A DNA stretch of 64,000 nucleotides, taken from assembly GCA_963925895.1 (NCBI GenBank), contig CAWUVH010000001.1:13603-77602 (forward strand). The letters run 5' to 3'. Position 1 is the stretch's first letter. Every line of letters begins with the position of its first letter. The notes under the pieces are model-generated. The model ran no database searches, had not been told where the DNA came from, and saw only the letters and a list, made by a program, of their open reading frames with translations. The position numbers and the translations under genes were made by a program. The DNA is from Eutrophovita sp913057845 (lineage in GTDB: Bacteria; Pseudomonadota; Gammaproteobacteria; Burkholderiales; Eutrophovitaceae). This document shows positions 27,566 to 35,720 of the stretch, one piece after another.

Positions 27566-28492
27566 ATGGCTAATAAAGTAATTATTACGTGTGCTGTGAC
27601 GGGTTCAATACACACACCTTCAATGTCGCCCTACCTTCCAGTTACACCAGAAGAAATTGCTGAGGCCGCGATAGGTGCCGCTGAAGCCGGGGCAGCCATC
27701 GTCCACTTACATGCCAGAGACCCGAAAGATGGGAGACCAACCCAAGACCCTGATATGTTTCGTCAATTTTTACCGACAATTACGAAAAATAGTGATGTTG
27801 TCGTCAACATCACCACAGGTGGCGCCCCGACCATGAGTGTCGAAGAAAGATTGCAGCCAGCACTGCAATTAAAACCCGAACTGGCCTCTTTAAATATGGG
27901 CTCCATGAACTTTGGACTCTACGAGATGTTGAATCGATTCAAGGATTTCAAGCATGATTGGGAGAGACCTTATTTAGAAGAATCCGACGATCGTATTTTT
28001 AAAAATACATTTAAAGACATCGCATACATTTTAGAATCATGTGGTAACAGCAATACCCGATTCGAAATTGAATGCTATGACATTGGACACCTGTATACCG
28101 CGGCACATTTTATTGATCGCGGCCTGATTAAGCCTCCATTCCTGATTCAATCCGTGTTTGGTTTACGAGGCGGCATAGGCCCTCATGCTGAAGATGTCAT
28201 GCATATGAAACGCACAGCAGACCGATTGTTTGGGAACGATTACTTATGGTCAGTGCTCGGCGCTGGCAGCAATCAGATGTATGTTGCCGCTCAGTCTGCC
28301 GTGATGGGTGGCAACGTACGGGTTGGTCTGGAAGATAGTTTATGGGGTAGCAAAGGAACACTTGCAAAATCCAATGCTGAACAAGTCGCCAAAATTAAGA
28401 GAATCATGGAAGACTTAGGACTCCAAACTGCAACGCCAGACGAAGCTCGATCTATGTTGAAACTTAAAGGCCGAGATCAAGTCGAATTCTGA
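27566..28492 (+). CDS. Beta-keto acid cleavage enzyme (BKACE, 3-keto-5-aminohexanoate cleavage family)
   Basis: BKACE enzymes use acetyl-CoA to cleave a beta-keto acid, giving acetoacetate and a new CoA ester; they are Zn enzymes. The 308 residues carry the metal-binding HLHAR at 47-51, the entry TCAVTGSIHTPSMSP, and the GLRGGIGPHAED and GNVRVGLEDSLW segments typical of the family. Preceded by a 3-hydroxyacid dehydrogenase and followed by a thiolase gene 1.2 kb on. Known members act on dehydrocarnitine, 3-oxoadipate and 3-keto-5-aminohexanoate; the actual substrate here is unknown. Confidence 0.92.
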   Translation: MANKVIITCAVTGSIHTPSMSPYLPVTPEEIAEAAIGAAEAGAAIVHLHARDPKDGRPTQDPDMFRQFLPTITKNSDVVVNITTGGAPTMSVEERLQPALQLKPELASLNMGSMNFGLYEMLNRFKDFKHDWERPYLEESDDRIFKNTFKDIAYILESCGNSNTRFEIECYDIGHLYTAAHFIDRGLIKPPFLIQSVFGLRGGIGPHAEDVMHMKRTADRLFGNDYLWSVLGAGSNQMYVAAQSAVMGGNVRVGLEDSLWGSKGTLAKSNAEQVAKIKRIMEDLGLQTATPDEARSMLKLKGRDQVEF

Positions 28493-28515
28493 CGATCTAT
28501 AGGGATTTAAAAAAC

Positions 28516-29562
28516 ATGGAAAAACTTCAAGCTATCCATCAAAAACAAGTTGTCAGCTGGTTGGCAATTTGTGGGTTTATGGTTTTTTGTATGATCATTG
28601 TTGGCGGCGCAACACGCCTGACTCACTCAGGCTTATCGATCGTCGAATGGGCGCCACTTGTAGGTACAATCCCACCCCTGAATTATGCAAACTGGATCCA
28701 AGTTTTTGATGCGTACAAAAGCAGCCCTGAGTACCAGCTAATCAACTACGGCATGTCATTGGGTGAATTCAAAGTGATCTTTTGGTGGGAATATTTCCAT
28801 AGATTGCTGGGACGCCTCATTGGCTTAGTCTTTTTTATACCTTTTGCTTACTTCTTATTTACGAGACGCCTCAATAGCAATTTAGTCGCTCGCTTGCTGG
28901 GCATATTCGCGCTGGGCGGACTCCAGGGAGGAATGGGTTGGTACATGGTCGCAAGCGGGCTCGTCGATGACCCTAATGTCAGCCAATATCGCTTAACAGC
29001 CCACCTCGGAATAGCATTTCTAATTTTTGGGGCAATTACTTGGACGGCGCTATCGGTGCTCTACCCTTCGAAGATTAATTTATACACTCCAGCGAGGAGC
29101 ATGTACAAAGCATCAATCCTTATTAACCTCGTGTTATTCATTATGGTTTTGTCCGGCGGATTCGTGGCTGGACTGAGAGCGGGACTTATTTACAACACCT
29201 TTCCGTTAATGGGAGATAGTTTTATTCCGTCAGGCCTTTTCATGCTCTCACCATTTATGACTAACTTCTTTGAGAATATGACCACGGTACAATTTGACCA
29301 TCGAATCATTGCCTACATTCTTGCCGGATTGATTCCTGTCTTTTGGTTTAAGTTACGACGAAGAGAGGTATCGATTCGCGCCAAAAACTTTTCAAACTTA
29401 ATGTTAGTACTGCTCATTCTGCAAATCACACTCGGCATATCAACGCTGGTTATGGGTGTCCCCATAATTCTAGGCGTAGCTCATCAGGCGGTTGCTTCAT
29501 TATTGTTTATAACAAGCCTTGCAGTCACTCAATCAATCTCTTCTCGGAAAGGTATGATTTAA
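28516..29562 (+). CDS. ctaA: Heme A synthase (COX15/CtaA)
   Basis: An inner-membrane enzyme that oxidises the C8 methyl of heme O to make heme A for aa3-type cytochrome oxidase. The 348 residues contain about eight hydrophobic segments. Conserved His-bearing motifs are GGATRLTHSGLSIVEW near 31-46, WWEYFHRLLGR near 90, and LTAHLGIA, VQFDHRIIAY and AHQAVASLLF further on. The segment GGLQGGMGWYMVASGL places it with the mitochondrial-type COX15 group. It begins 23 bp after the BKACE gene, although no metabolic link is obvious. Confidence 0.93.
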   Translation: MEKLQAIHQKQVVSWLAICGFMVFCMIIVGGATRLTHSGLSIVEWAPLVGTIPPLNYANWIQVFDAYKSSPEYQLINYGMSLGEFKVIFWWEYFHRLLGRLIGLVFFIPFAYFLFTRRLNSNLVARLLGIFALGGLQGGMGWYMVASGLVDDPNVSQYRLTAHLGIAFLIFGAITWTALSVLYPSKINLYTPARSMYKASILINLVLFIMVLSGGFVAGLRAGLIYNTFPLMGDSFIPSGLFMLSPFMTNFFENMTTVQFDHRIIAYILAGLIPVFWFKLRRREVSIRAKNFSNLMLVLLILQITLGISTLVMGVPIILGVAHQAVASLLFITSLAVTQSISSRKGMI

Positions 29563-29683
29563 AAGGGTTCGTTAGTTATTCGCATGATTCGCCGAGACAG
29601 ATGTACCCAAGTGACCTGAAATATCTTGTTAAAATTATTTATTATAATAATCAGTATGTTGTCATAAAAAAGAAGAGCTGCTT

Positions 29684-30871
29684 ATGAATAATGCATACGT
29701 TGTATCAGCCCTTAGAACGGCAGGCGGTCGTCGAGGTGGCAACCTATCGAATTGGCACCCGGTCGATCTGGGTGCACATGTTATTAATGCTCTGTTGAAA
29801 GATATTGATTGCCCTCCTGACGTGATTGAAGACGTCATTATGGGCAGCGTGAGTCAAATCGGAGAACAAGGCATGAACGTAGCTCGAAATATAGTTTTGG
29901 CGTCACAATTACCGGAGTCGGTTCCTGCCACGAGTGTCGATCGACAATGCGGATCGTCACAACAAGCATTGCACTTTGCAGCTCAGGCTGTCATGTCAGG
30001 AAGTATGGACGTGGTCGTCGCAGGCGGGGTTGAAAGTATGACTAGGACTCCCATGTTTTCAACGATCACTCTGCCTAAGAAAAATGGCATGGGTCACTAC
30101 ATGAGTCCGAACCTTCAAAAACGCTATCCCAACGTTGAATTCAGCCAATTTGATGGCGCTGAAATGCTGGTCAAGCAGTACGGAATATCAAAACAGGAAC
30201 TGGATGAGTATGCTCTAGAAAGTCACAGGCGAGCGACAGAAGCCGTCACACGTGGTGCTTTCAAGCGAGAAATTGTACCCATCAACGTAAAAGACGCAGA
30301 AGGGAACTTGACTGGGGAGTCTCATGCCACGGACCAGGGAATTAGGTTTGACGCAACGCTTGAGGGCATTGCTGGTGTGAACCCTATTCTCGAGAATGGA
30401 AAAATCACTGCCGCCACAGCCAGTCAAATTTGTGATGGCGCGAGTGGCGTTATTGTTTGTAACGATAAAGGATTAAAGCTACTTGGCGTCGAGCCACTGG
30501 TTCAGATACGTCATATGTCGGTGATTGGGCATGACCCCATCATCATGCTTGAAGCCCCGATTCCAGCAACAGCTCATGCGTTCAAAAAGACAAATCTCTC
30601 CGCGGATGATATCGACTTATATGAAGTGAACGAAGCCTTCGCCTCAGTTCCACTAGCTTGGCTTAGGGCGACCCAAGTGGATCACAAAAAACTGAATGTG
30701 CATGGTGGGGCCATTGCTCTTGGACACCCTCTAGGGAGCTCGGGAACAAAATTAGCCACGACACTGATACATGCCCTCAGAGCCCATAGAGGGAAGTTAG
30801 GTCTTCAAACCATGTGCGAAGGTGGCGGCATGGCCAACGTCACCATTTTCGAAAACTGCCAGACCTACTGA
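29684..30871 (+). CDS. Acetyl-CoA C-acyltransferase (thiolase)
   Basis: A 395-residue type II thiolase. The nucleophile is Cys89 (VDRQCGSSQQA), and the second pair is His348 (GGAIALGHPLG) and Cys378 (MCEGGGMAN). Thiolases cleave beta-ketoacyl-CoA or condense two acetyl-CoA. The acyl-CoA dehydrogenase gene follows after 5 bp, which suggests a short degradation operon. AGAAGAG lies seven bases before the ATG. It could take acetoacetyl-CoA or a longer ketoacyl-CoA; specificity is not visible. Confidence 0.92.
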   Translation: MNNAYVVSALRTAGGRRGGNLSNWHPVDLGAHVINALLKDIDCPPDVIEDVIMGSVSQIGEQGMNVARNIVLASQLPESVPATSVDRQCGSSQQALHFAAQAVMSGSMDVVVAGGVESMTRTPMFSTITLPKKNGMGHYMSPNLQKRYPNVEFSQFDGAEMLVKQYGISKQELDEYALESHRRATEAVTRGAFKREIVPINVKDAEGNLTGESHATDQGIRFDATLEGIAGVNPILENGKITAATASQICDGASGVIVCNDKGLKLLGVEPLVQIRHMSVIGHDPIIMLEAPIPATAHAFKKTNLSADDIDLYEVNEAFASVPLAWLRATQVDHKKLNVHGGAIALGHPLGSSGTKLATTLIHALRAHRGKLGLQTMCEGGGMANVTIFENCQTY

Positions 30872-30876
30872 TCAAC

Positions 30877-32025
30877 ATGCCTTACGACTTTCAACCATCT
30901 TGGCTCAATGAGGAATTAACCACTTACAAAAATACGGTTGAGCGTTTCCTAGACACCGAAATGGTTCCTTATGATGAGGAATCTAGACAACGAGGTCACG
31001 TTGGCCACGACATCTGGAGACGAGCCGGACAGATTGGCATCTTATGCACTGACATACCAATCGAATACGGTGGTGGTGGTGGCGATTTTAGACACGAAGC
31101 CATTCTTTACGAGGCGATGGGACATCGCGGCCTAACCGGCATGAGCCCTTCCGTTCACAGCATCGTTGCGCACTACTTTCTTAATCATGGAACCGAAGAG
31201 CAGAAGCAGCAATATCTTCCCAAGCTAGCTCAAGGCGAACTTATTGGTGCTATCGCGATGTCTGAACCTGATGCGGGGTCAGACCTAAGAGGAATTCGCA
31301 CTAAGGCAACCTCAAACGGCAAGCACTTCACGCTAAACGGCTCAAAAACATTTATCACTAATGGTTATTTAGCAGAATTGGTTTTAGTGTTTGCCAAAAT
31401 GGATACAACGGAAGATCACGGAAAATTCTCCATATTCATCATTGAAACCAAAAAGCACCAAGGCTATTCGGTTGGAAATCGATTGAAAAAAATAGGCCTC
31501 AAAGCGCAAGATACTTCAGAGCTTTTTTTCGACAATATCAATCTCAGTAACCGTGAAGTTCTAGGTGAAACTCCCGGTCGAGGGCTTTATCAGCTCATGG
31601 CAGACCTCCCCTATGAACGTTTATTAATTGCAGATATGGCTATGGGAGCCATGGAAGGGGCCTATCAACTTACCGTGGAGTACGTCAGGAACCGGGCAGT
31701 CTTTGGTGAACCTCTAATCAACAAGCAAAACACACGATTCGTTTTGGCCAATATGGTTGCCACATTGAAAGTTGCACGAGCATTTGTAGACGACTGCATC
31801 AACAAAATACTCACCGGATCATTAGATACGGAAACTGCCTCAGCAGCTAAACTATGGTTGGCCCAACAACAGAATCTACTGATTGATGATTGCGTCCAAC
31901 TCCATGGAGGTTATGGCTTCATGGACGAATACCTCATTGGCCGTATGTTTTCTGATGCTAGGGTACAACGCATTTATGGTGGGACAGATGAAATCATGAA
32001 AGAAATCATCAGCCGGAAACTTTAA
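30877..32025 (+). CDS. Acyl-CoA dehydrogenase (isovaleryl/long-chain-type active site)
   Basis: An FAD enzyme of 382 residues. The motif IAMSEPDAGSDLRGIR is present. The C-terminal Glu found in MCAD-like enzymes is replaced here (IYGGTDEI instead of IYEGT), while a Glu occurs in PYERLLIAD, the position used as base by isovaleryl- and long-chain-acyl-CoA dehydrogenases. The frame is open 21 codons upstream, inside the thiolase gene; I take the ATG at 30877, which gives the family-like MPYDFQ start. It follows the thiolase gene by 5 bp and ends before a strong terminator. Confidence 0.92.
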   Translation: MPYDFQPSWLNEELTTYKNTVERFLDTEMVPYDEESRQRGHVGHDIWRRAGQIGILCTDIPIEYGGGGGDFRHEAILYEAMGHRGLTGMSPSVHSIVAHYFLNHGTEEQKQQYLPKLAQGELIGAIAMSEPDAGSDLRGIRTKATSNGKHFTLNGSKTFITNGYLAELVLVFAKMDTTEDHGKFSIFIIETKKHQGYSVGNRLKKIGLKAQDTSELFFDNINLSNREVLGETPGRGLYQLMADLPYERLLIADMAMGAMEGAYQLTVEYVRNRAVFGEPLINKQNTRFVLANMVATLKVARAFVDDCINKILTGSLDTETASAAKLWLAQQQNLLIDDCVQLHGGYGFMDEYLIGRMFSDARVQRIYGGTDEIMKEIISRKL

Positions 32026-32158
32026 AAAATCAATTCACACGTTTTTGGGAACCTTCTCATTTTCCACCAGTCCATCTACTTGTATTTGCTGCTTTCAAAC
32101 TCCGGCAGCTTGTACAATCCCCTATATCCTCATTCGAGATTTCTGATGAGGACTTTAA

Positions 32159-32184
32159 AGGCACCTTCGGGTGCCTCTTTTTTT
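32159..32184 (+). terminator. Rho-independent terminator
   Basis: AGGCACC (32159-32165), loop TTCG, GGTGCCT (32170-32176), then C and seven T. This UUCG-type tetraloop with a 7-bp stem is a strong intrinsic terminator. It probably ends the thiolase/acyl-CoA dehydrogenase transcript; a short RNA ending here is also possible. Confidence 0.85.
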
Positions 32185-32254
32185 GCGCTCTGAGGCTCAG
32201 CATGCCACCTTCCGTCAGGACACCTGATTTGACTAGAAGTGTTATATCGAAATT

Positions 32255-33088
32255 TTAGATGTCTCCTGCGCTTACAGGATGGACAGGTCTGGGAGACTTG
32301 TTTTCATAGTACGGAAGCATTGCCTGAGTTAAGACCTCTAACTCTTCCATCCGTTTAACTGGCGCGGGATGCGTCGATAGAAAATCGAAACGTGAATCTT
32401 TTTGTCCACTCTCATCAGCCATTTTTTTCCATAATGTAACGGCTGCTCTCGGATCGAAACCAGCTTTCGCTGCGATTTCAATACCCACTCGATCACTCTC
32501 ACTCTCTGCAGTCCGGCTATTAGGTAACTCCAGCGCAACAATCGCCGCAAGAGCTGTGCCCTGCACGGCAATACCACCATATTGTTCATCTAACAGAGCA
32601 ATAGAAATTGCAGTAATACCCAACTGCATGGCCAAAGCACGAGACATCCGTTCACGGGTGTGTGACAGCAATGCGTGTGAGATTTCATGACCCATCACTT
32701 GAGCGATTTCATCATCGGTCGCTTCAAGCTTGGTGATGAGTCCTGAATAGATCGCCATCCTTCCTCCAGCCATACACCAGGCATTGATGACCTCTGGCTC
32801 ATCAATGACTTGCACAGACCAATTCCAATTTCTAGCGTCAGGTCGGTAGACCACTGCCTGCGCTACCAAAAGACTGGTGATGTTTTGCACCCGCTCAAGC
32901 ATTGCCGGATCACCGTTAAGCTTCCCTTCTTTCTTGATTGGCGTAAGCATTGCTTTATACGCCTTATTCGACTCACTAATGGCCATACCTTCTGGCACCA
33001 ACATAAACTGTGCACGCCCAGAAATCGGATTAGATTTACAACCGATCAAAACTGTAAAAACAAAAAATATGAATATAATTTTTTTCAA
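32255..33088 (-). CDS. M48-family metalloprotease lipoprotein
   Basis: A 277-residue zinc protease similar to LoiP/YcaL-type M48 peptidases. A lipoprotein signal (MKKIIFIFFVFTVLIGC) puts the acylated Cys at 17. The zinc motif HEISH is at 134-138, and ESESD-like TAESESDRVG supplies the third ligand Glu. It should act in the periplasm from a membrane anchor, probably on outer-membrane proteins. The start is TTG, well supported by AGGTGG five bases upstream. It follows the HNH gene by 35 bp on the same strand. Confidence 0.9.
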   Translation of the reverse strand: MKKIIFIFFVFTVLIGCKSNPISGRAQFMLVPEGMAISESNKAYKAMLTPIKKEGKLNGDPAMLERVQNITSLLVAQAVVYRPDARNWNWSVQVIDEPEVINAWCMAGGRMAIYSGLITKLEATDDEIAQVMGHEISHALLSHTRERMSRALAMQLGITAISIALLDEQYGGIAVQGTALAAIVALELPNSRTAESESDRVGIEIAAKAGFDPRAAVTLWKKMADESGQKDSRFDFLSTHPAPVKRMEELEVLTQAMLPYYENKSPRPVHPVSAGDI

Positions 33089-33123
33089 GAAACCACCTAT
33101 CTCAACAAGATGCTGTATTTATT

Positions 33124-33684
33124 CTAATCATGCAGACGACTATACTTCGGCACCTTTGCCATTAAATATTCAGCCTGATCTTGCAATATTTTTCTATTTT
33201 GCAAAACTAGATGCTCATATCTATTAGGAATATACGGTAAAAACAACAAAGGCATTTTCGCCTGATGCGGGTTACGCCCACCCTTTCGGATATTACAAGG
33301 TCGGCAGGCCGTAACGACGTTCATCCATTTATCTTCACCACCCGCATGAACGGGAGTAACGTGATCGCGTGAGAGTTCTCTTTCTCGATATTGGTCACCA
33401 CAATACGCGCAGATTTTACGATCACGAGAAAACAAAGCGCTATTGGTCAAGGAGGGATGTGGATTGCCCGTAAATCTATCGACTGAGCCTTTAATCGCAA
33501 TAATACTTTGGGTCTGAATCTCGGATCGCTCACCGGTTAGACGCGACACCCCACCACGAAATGTGGCAATCGCATCGCCTAGCGACCAAGCCACCATACC
33601 TCGAGCATGATAGGTAATCGCATTCTCTACATGCAGCCATCGACTGGGGACTCCAGTCGCATCAAGTGCCAATACAAATGCCAC
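33124..33684 (-). CDS. HNH endonuclease family protein
   Basis: A 186-residue protein with a C-terminal HNH domain. Two CxxC pairs (CAYCG and CRPCN) and the core LSRDHVTPVHAGGEDKW with DH and N residues give a beta-beta-alpha metal fold (about residues 85-145). The N-terminal half (ALDATGVPSRWLHVENAITY) is typical of small stand-alone HNH proteins of proteobacteria, whose role is not established. The start is GTG six bases after GGAGG. A 15-copy heptamer array lies upstream, 71 bp from the start codon, and could affect its expression. Confidence 0.85.
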   Translation of the reverse strand: MAFVLALDATGVPSRWLHVENAITYHARGMVAWSLGDAIATFRGGVSRLTGERSEIQTQSIIAIKGSVDRFTGNPHPSLTNSALFSRDRKICAYCGDQYRERELSRDHVTPVHAGGEDKWMNVVTACRPCNIRKGGRNPHQAKMPLLFLPYIPNRYEHLVLQNRKILQDQAEYLMAKVPKYSRLHD

Positions 33685-33755
33685 GCTCTACCTCCATCGT
33701 TATGGATGAAATTCGCGTTTCGAGAACTGTCACACCAACCAACGGGGTGAGCTCC

Positions 33756-33860
33756 TGAGTTATGAGTTATGAGTTATGAGTTATGAGTTATGAGTTATGA
33801 GTTATGAGTTATGAGTTATGAGTTATGAGTTATGAGTTATGAGTTATGAGTTATGAGTTA
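33756..33860. repeat. Tandem array of 15 perfect TGAGTTA heptamers
   Basis: The unit TGAGTTA is repeated exactly 15 times without a mismatch, followed by a partial TGA. It lies between two genes whose outward ends are the GTG of the HNH gene and the stop of the FeS-flavin oxidoreductase. Because 7 is not a multiple of 3, all six frames contain stops, so it is not coding. Perfect short repeats of this size usually expand and contract by slippage. Confidence 0.98.
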
Positions 33861-33905
33861 TGAATTTAGTATAAAGCGTAGCAAACCGAATGAAAAGTAT
33901 CGTCA

Positions 33906-35678
33906 CTAAACTTTAATAAAACTCACCTTTTGAATTGATATCGCACCTACCGGGCATACCGCCTCACATTGGCCACAACGGATACACTTATCTTGATCAA
34001 TCCACAACTGATTATAGTAGAGAGAATCCGATTCGCCTTTTTGCAGATGCTTATATTTGACAACGCCCCCTTCATCGTCAACCTCTAGATCCGAAACGGG
34101 TACGATGCAGCCCTCTGTAGGCTTCACCTTTATGCATTCATCACAAAGCACGCATAATCTATTGTCAATTTCAAACTTGTAATGACATAAGTAGCATCGC
34201 TTACCGGCCTCTTGGCTTGTCCCATGGTTGTATCCCAGCTCCACCTCCCTGCTTCCTTGTCTATCTGACAAGTCGAGTGTTGGTACCGGAGTAATTGGAA
34301 TCACATTCATCTCTTGAGTTCGGAAAAATCGCCCTCCTTCAAAATCAACACCATAACGTTTTTTTTCAATCTGAACTTTCCTACTGGATATATCCTGCCC
34401 GGTGAGGAATCGCGTCACAAGTGAAGCGGTTTTCCGCCCATGGGCTATTGCATCTATCAGCGTTGTGGCACCGGTAGCAAAGTCTCCCGCCATAAATACT
34501 TTAGGATCTGGCGTAAGCGCGCCTTGGACTACCGAAACGTCACCTTGCTCATTTAAGATAGCTTCTCTGACGCGTCCTGAAATCCAGTCTGTATCTGCGG
34601 TTTGACCTGTAGCTAAAATTACACTATCTACATCAATATCAATGGAACTACCCGTATCTATACGAATGATCGGCTTCCCGCGTTCCGTATGAATACTCGT
34701 GTTCGCCAAAGAGACTTGTTGAATCGATTGAACGCCACGAAATTGGCTAGGGGTTTTAAAGTAATTCATTGACCCGGTCTCATTCAACAACTCTTGAACC
34801 TCACCAGGCAAGACAACCATATCCTGAGACCCACGACGGTAATACACAGCAGTCTCTGCCCCTAATCTAATGGCGGTCCGGGCGCAATCCATTGCCGTGT
34901 ACCCACCACCGATCACCACAACATTAGATCCTATCCGTTGTCGCCCTTGCTCATTAACCATCATCAGAAACTCTAGGCCGTGCTCAACTCCAGGCAAGTT
35001 AGCACCCTGAACATCTAAACGGTTACCACTTAAAGTTCCCGCAGCAAGAACGACCGCATCATGTGAGTCTACAAGTACATCGAGACTTTGATCATCACCA
35101 ATACTGACACCACATTTGAGCTCAATTCCGAGAGATAAGACTTGATTGATCTCATAGTCAACCACATCTCTTGGCAATCGAAATGACGGAATCCCTTGCA
35201 CCATCATGCCTCCAGGGCGACGGTGCTTGTCATAAACAATAACCTTGTGCCCCTCCAACGCCAGGTCTCTAGCAGCAGCAAGCCCAGCGACGCCTGCTCC
35301 GACAACTGCCACGCGATATCCACTGGATGATTTTATGTTTGGTCGAATAGTGAGCGAGCCACCCAGATCAGCAGATGACCTTTTGAGCGCACAAATGGCT
35401 ACAGACTCACCGAGAGAGGGTCGGCCATGCCTGCATGCACTCTCACATGGCCTTGAGCACACACGCCCAAGAACACCAGGAAATACGTTGTCTCTAAAAT
35501 TGATGGCGTAGGCTTCGTCTAATTTTCCATTATTGATCGCCTCTATATATCCGGGAATATCGGTTCCCGCGGGACAGGCGACCTGACATGGAATGTTCGT
35601 CTCAACCCAAGCAATGTCTCGCGCGTGACTGCTGATCCCCTCGGGCTTTGTGAGCGCAGTAATTGTGGGCGCGCTCAT
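33906..35678 (-). CDS. NAD(P)-dependent FeS flavoprotein oxidoreductase, glutamate-synthase-beta-like with C-terminal ferredoxin domain
   Basis: An oxidoreductase of 590 residues. The N-terminal 4Fe-4S part has Cys in PCQVACPAG, RVCSRPCESACRHG. The FAD motif VGAGVAGLAAARDL and the NAD(P) motif VIGGGYTAMDCARTA follow. The C-terminal extension has CYLCHY, CVLCDECIK and a clear 4Fe-4S motif CIRCGQCEAVCPVGAI. Such proteins pass electrons between NAD(P)H and a partner; GltB itself is not here. It is 42 bp downstream of fhs, so a role in one-carbon metabolism is likely but not proven. A TTG 13 codons upstream is an alternative start without a Shine-Dalgarno. Confidence 0.87.
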   Translation of the reverse strand: MSAPTITALTKPEGISSHARDIAWVETNIPCQVACPAGTDIPGYIEAINNGKLDEAYAINFRDNVFPGVLGRVCSRPCESACRHGRPSLGESVAICALKRSSADLGGSLTIRPNIKSSSGYRVAVVGAGVAGLAAARDLALEGHKVIVYDKHRRPGGMMVQGIPSFRLPRDVVDYEINQVLSLGIELKCGVSIGDDQSLDVLVDSHDAVVLAAGTLSGNRLDVQGANLPGVEHGLEFLMMVNEQGRQRIGSNVVVIGGGYTAMDCARTAIRLGAETAVYYRRGSQDMVVLPGEVQELLNETGSMNYFKTPSQFRGVQSIQQVSLANTSIHTERGKPIIRIDTGSSIDIDVDSVILATGQTADTDWISGRVREAILNEQGDVSVVQGALTPDPKVFMAGDFATGATTLIDAIAHGRKTASLVTRFLTGQDISSRKVQIEKKRYGVDFEGGRFFRTQEMNVIPITPVPTLDLSDRQGSREVELGYNHGTSQEAGKRCYLCHYKFEIDNRLCVLCDECIKVKPTEGCIVPVSDLEVDDEGGVVKYKHLQKGESDSLYYNQLWIDQDKCIRCGQCEAVCPVGAISIQKVSFIKV

Positions 35679-35720
35679 CGTAACGGCTCTCGACCCGATG
35701 TCATGCGAGACATCCAAACA

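Noticed and set aside
33756..33860. Heptamer array as a CRISPR or coding repeat
   Set aside because: There are no spacers, the unit is only 7 bp, and every frame has stops.
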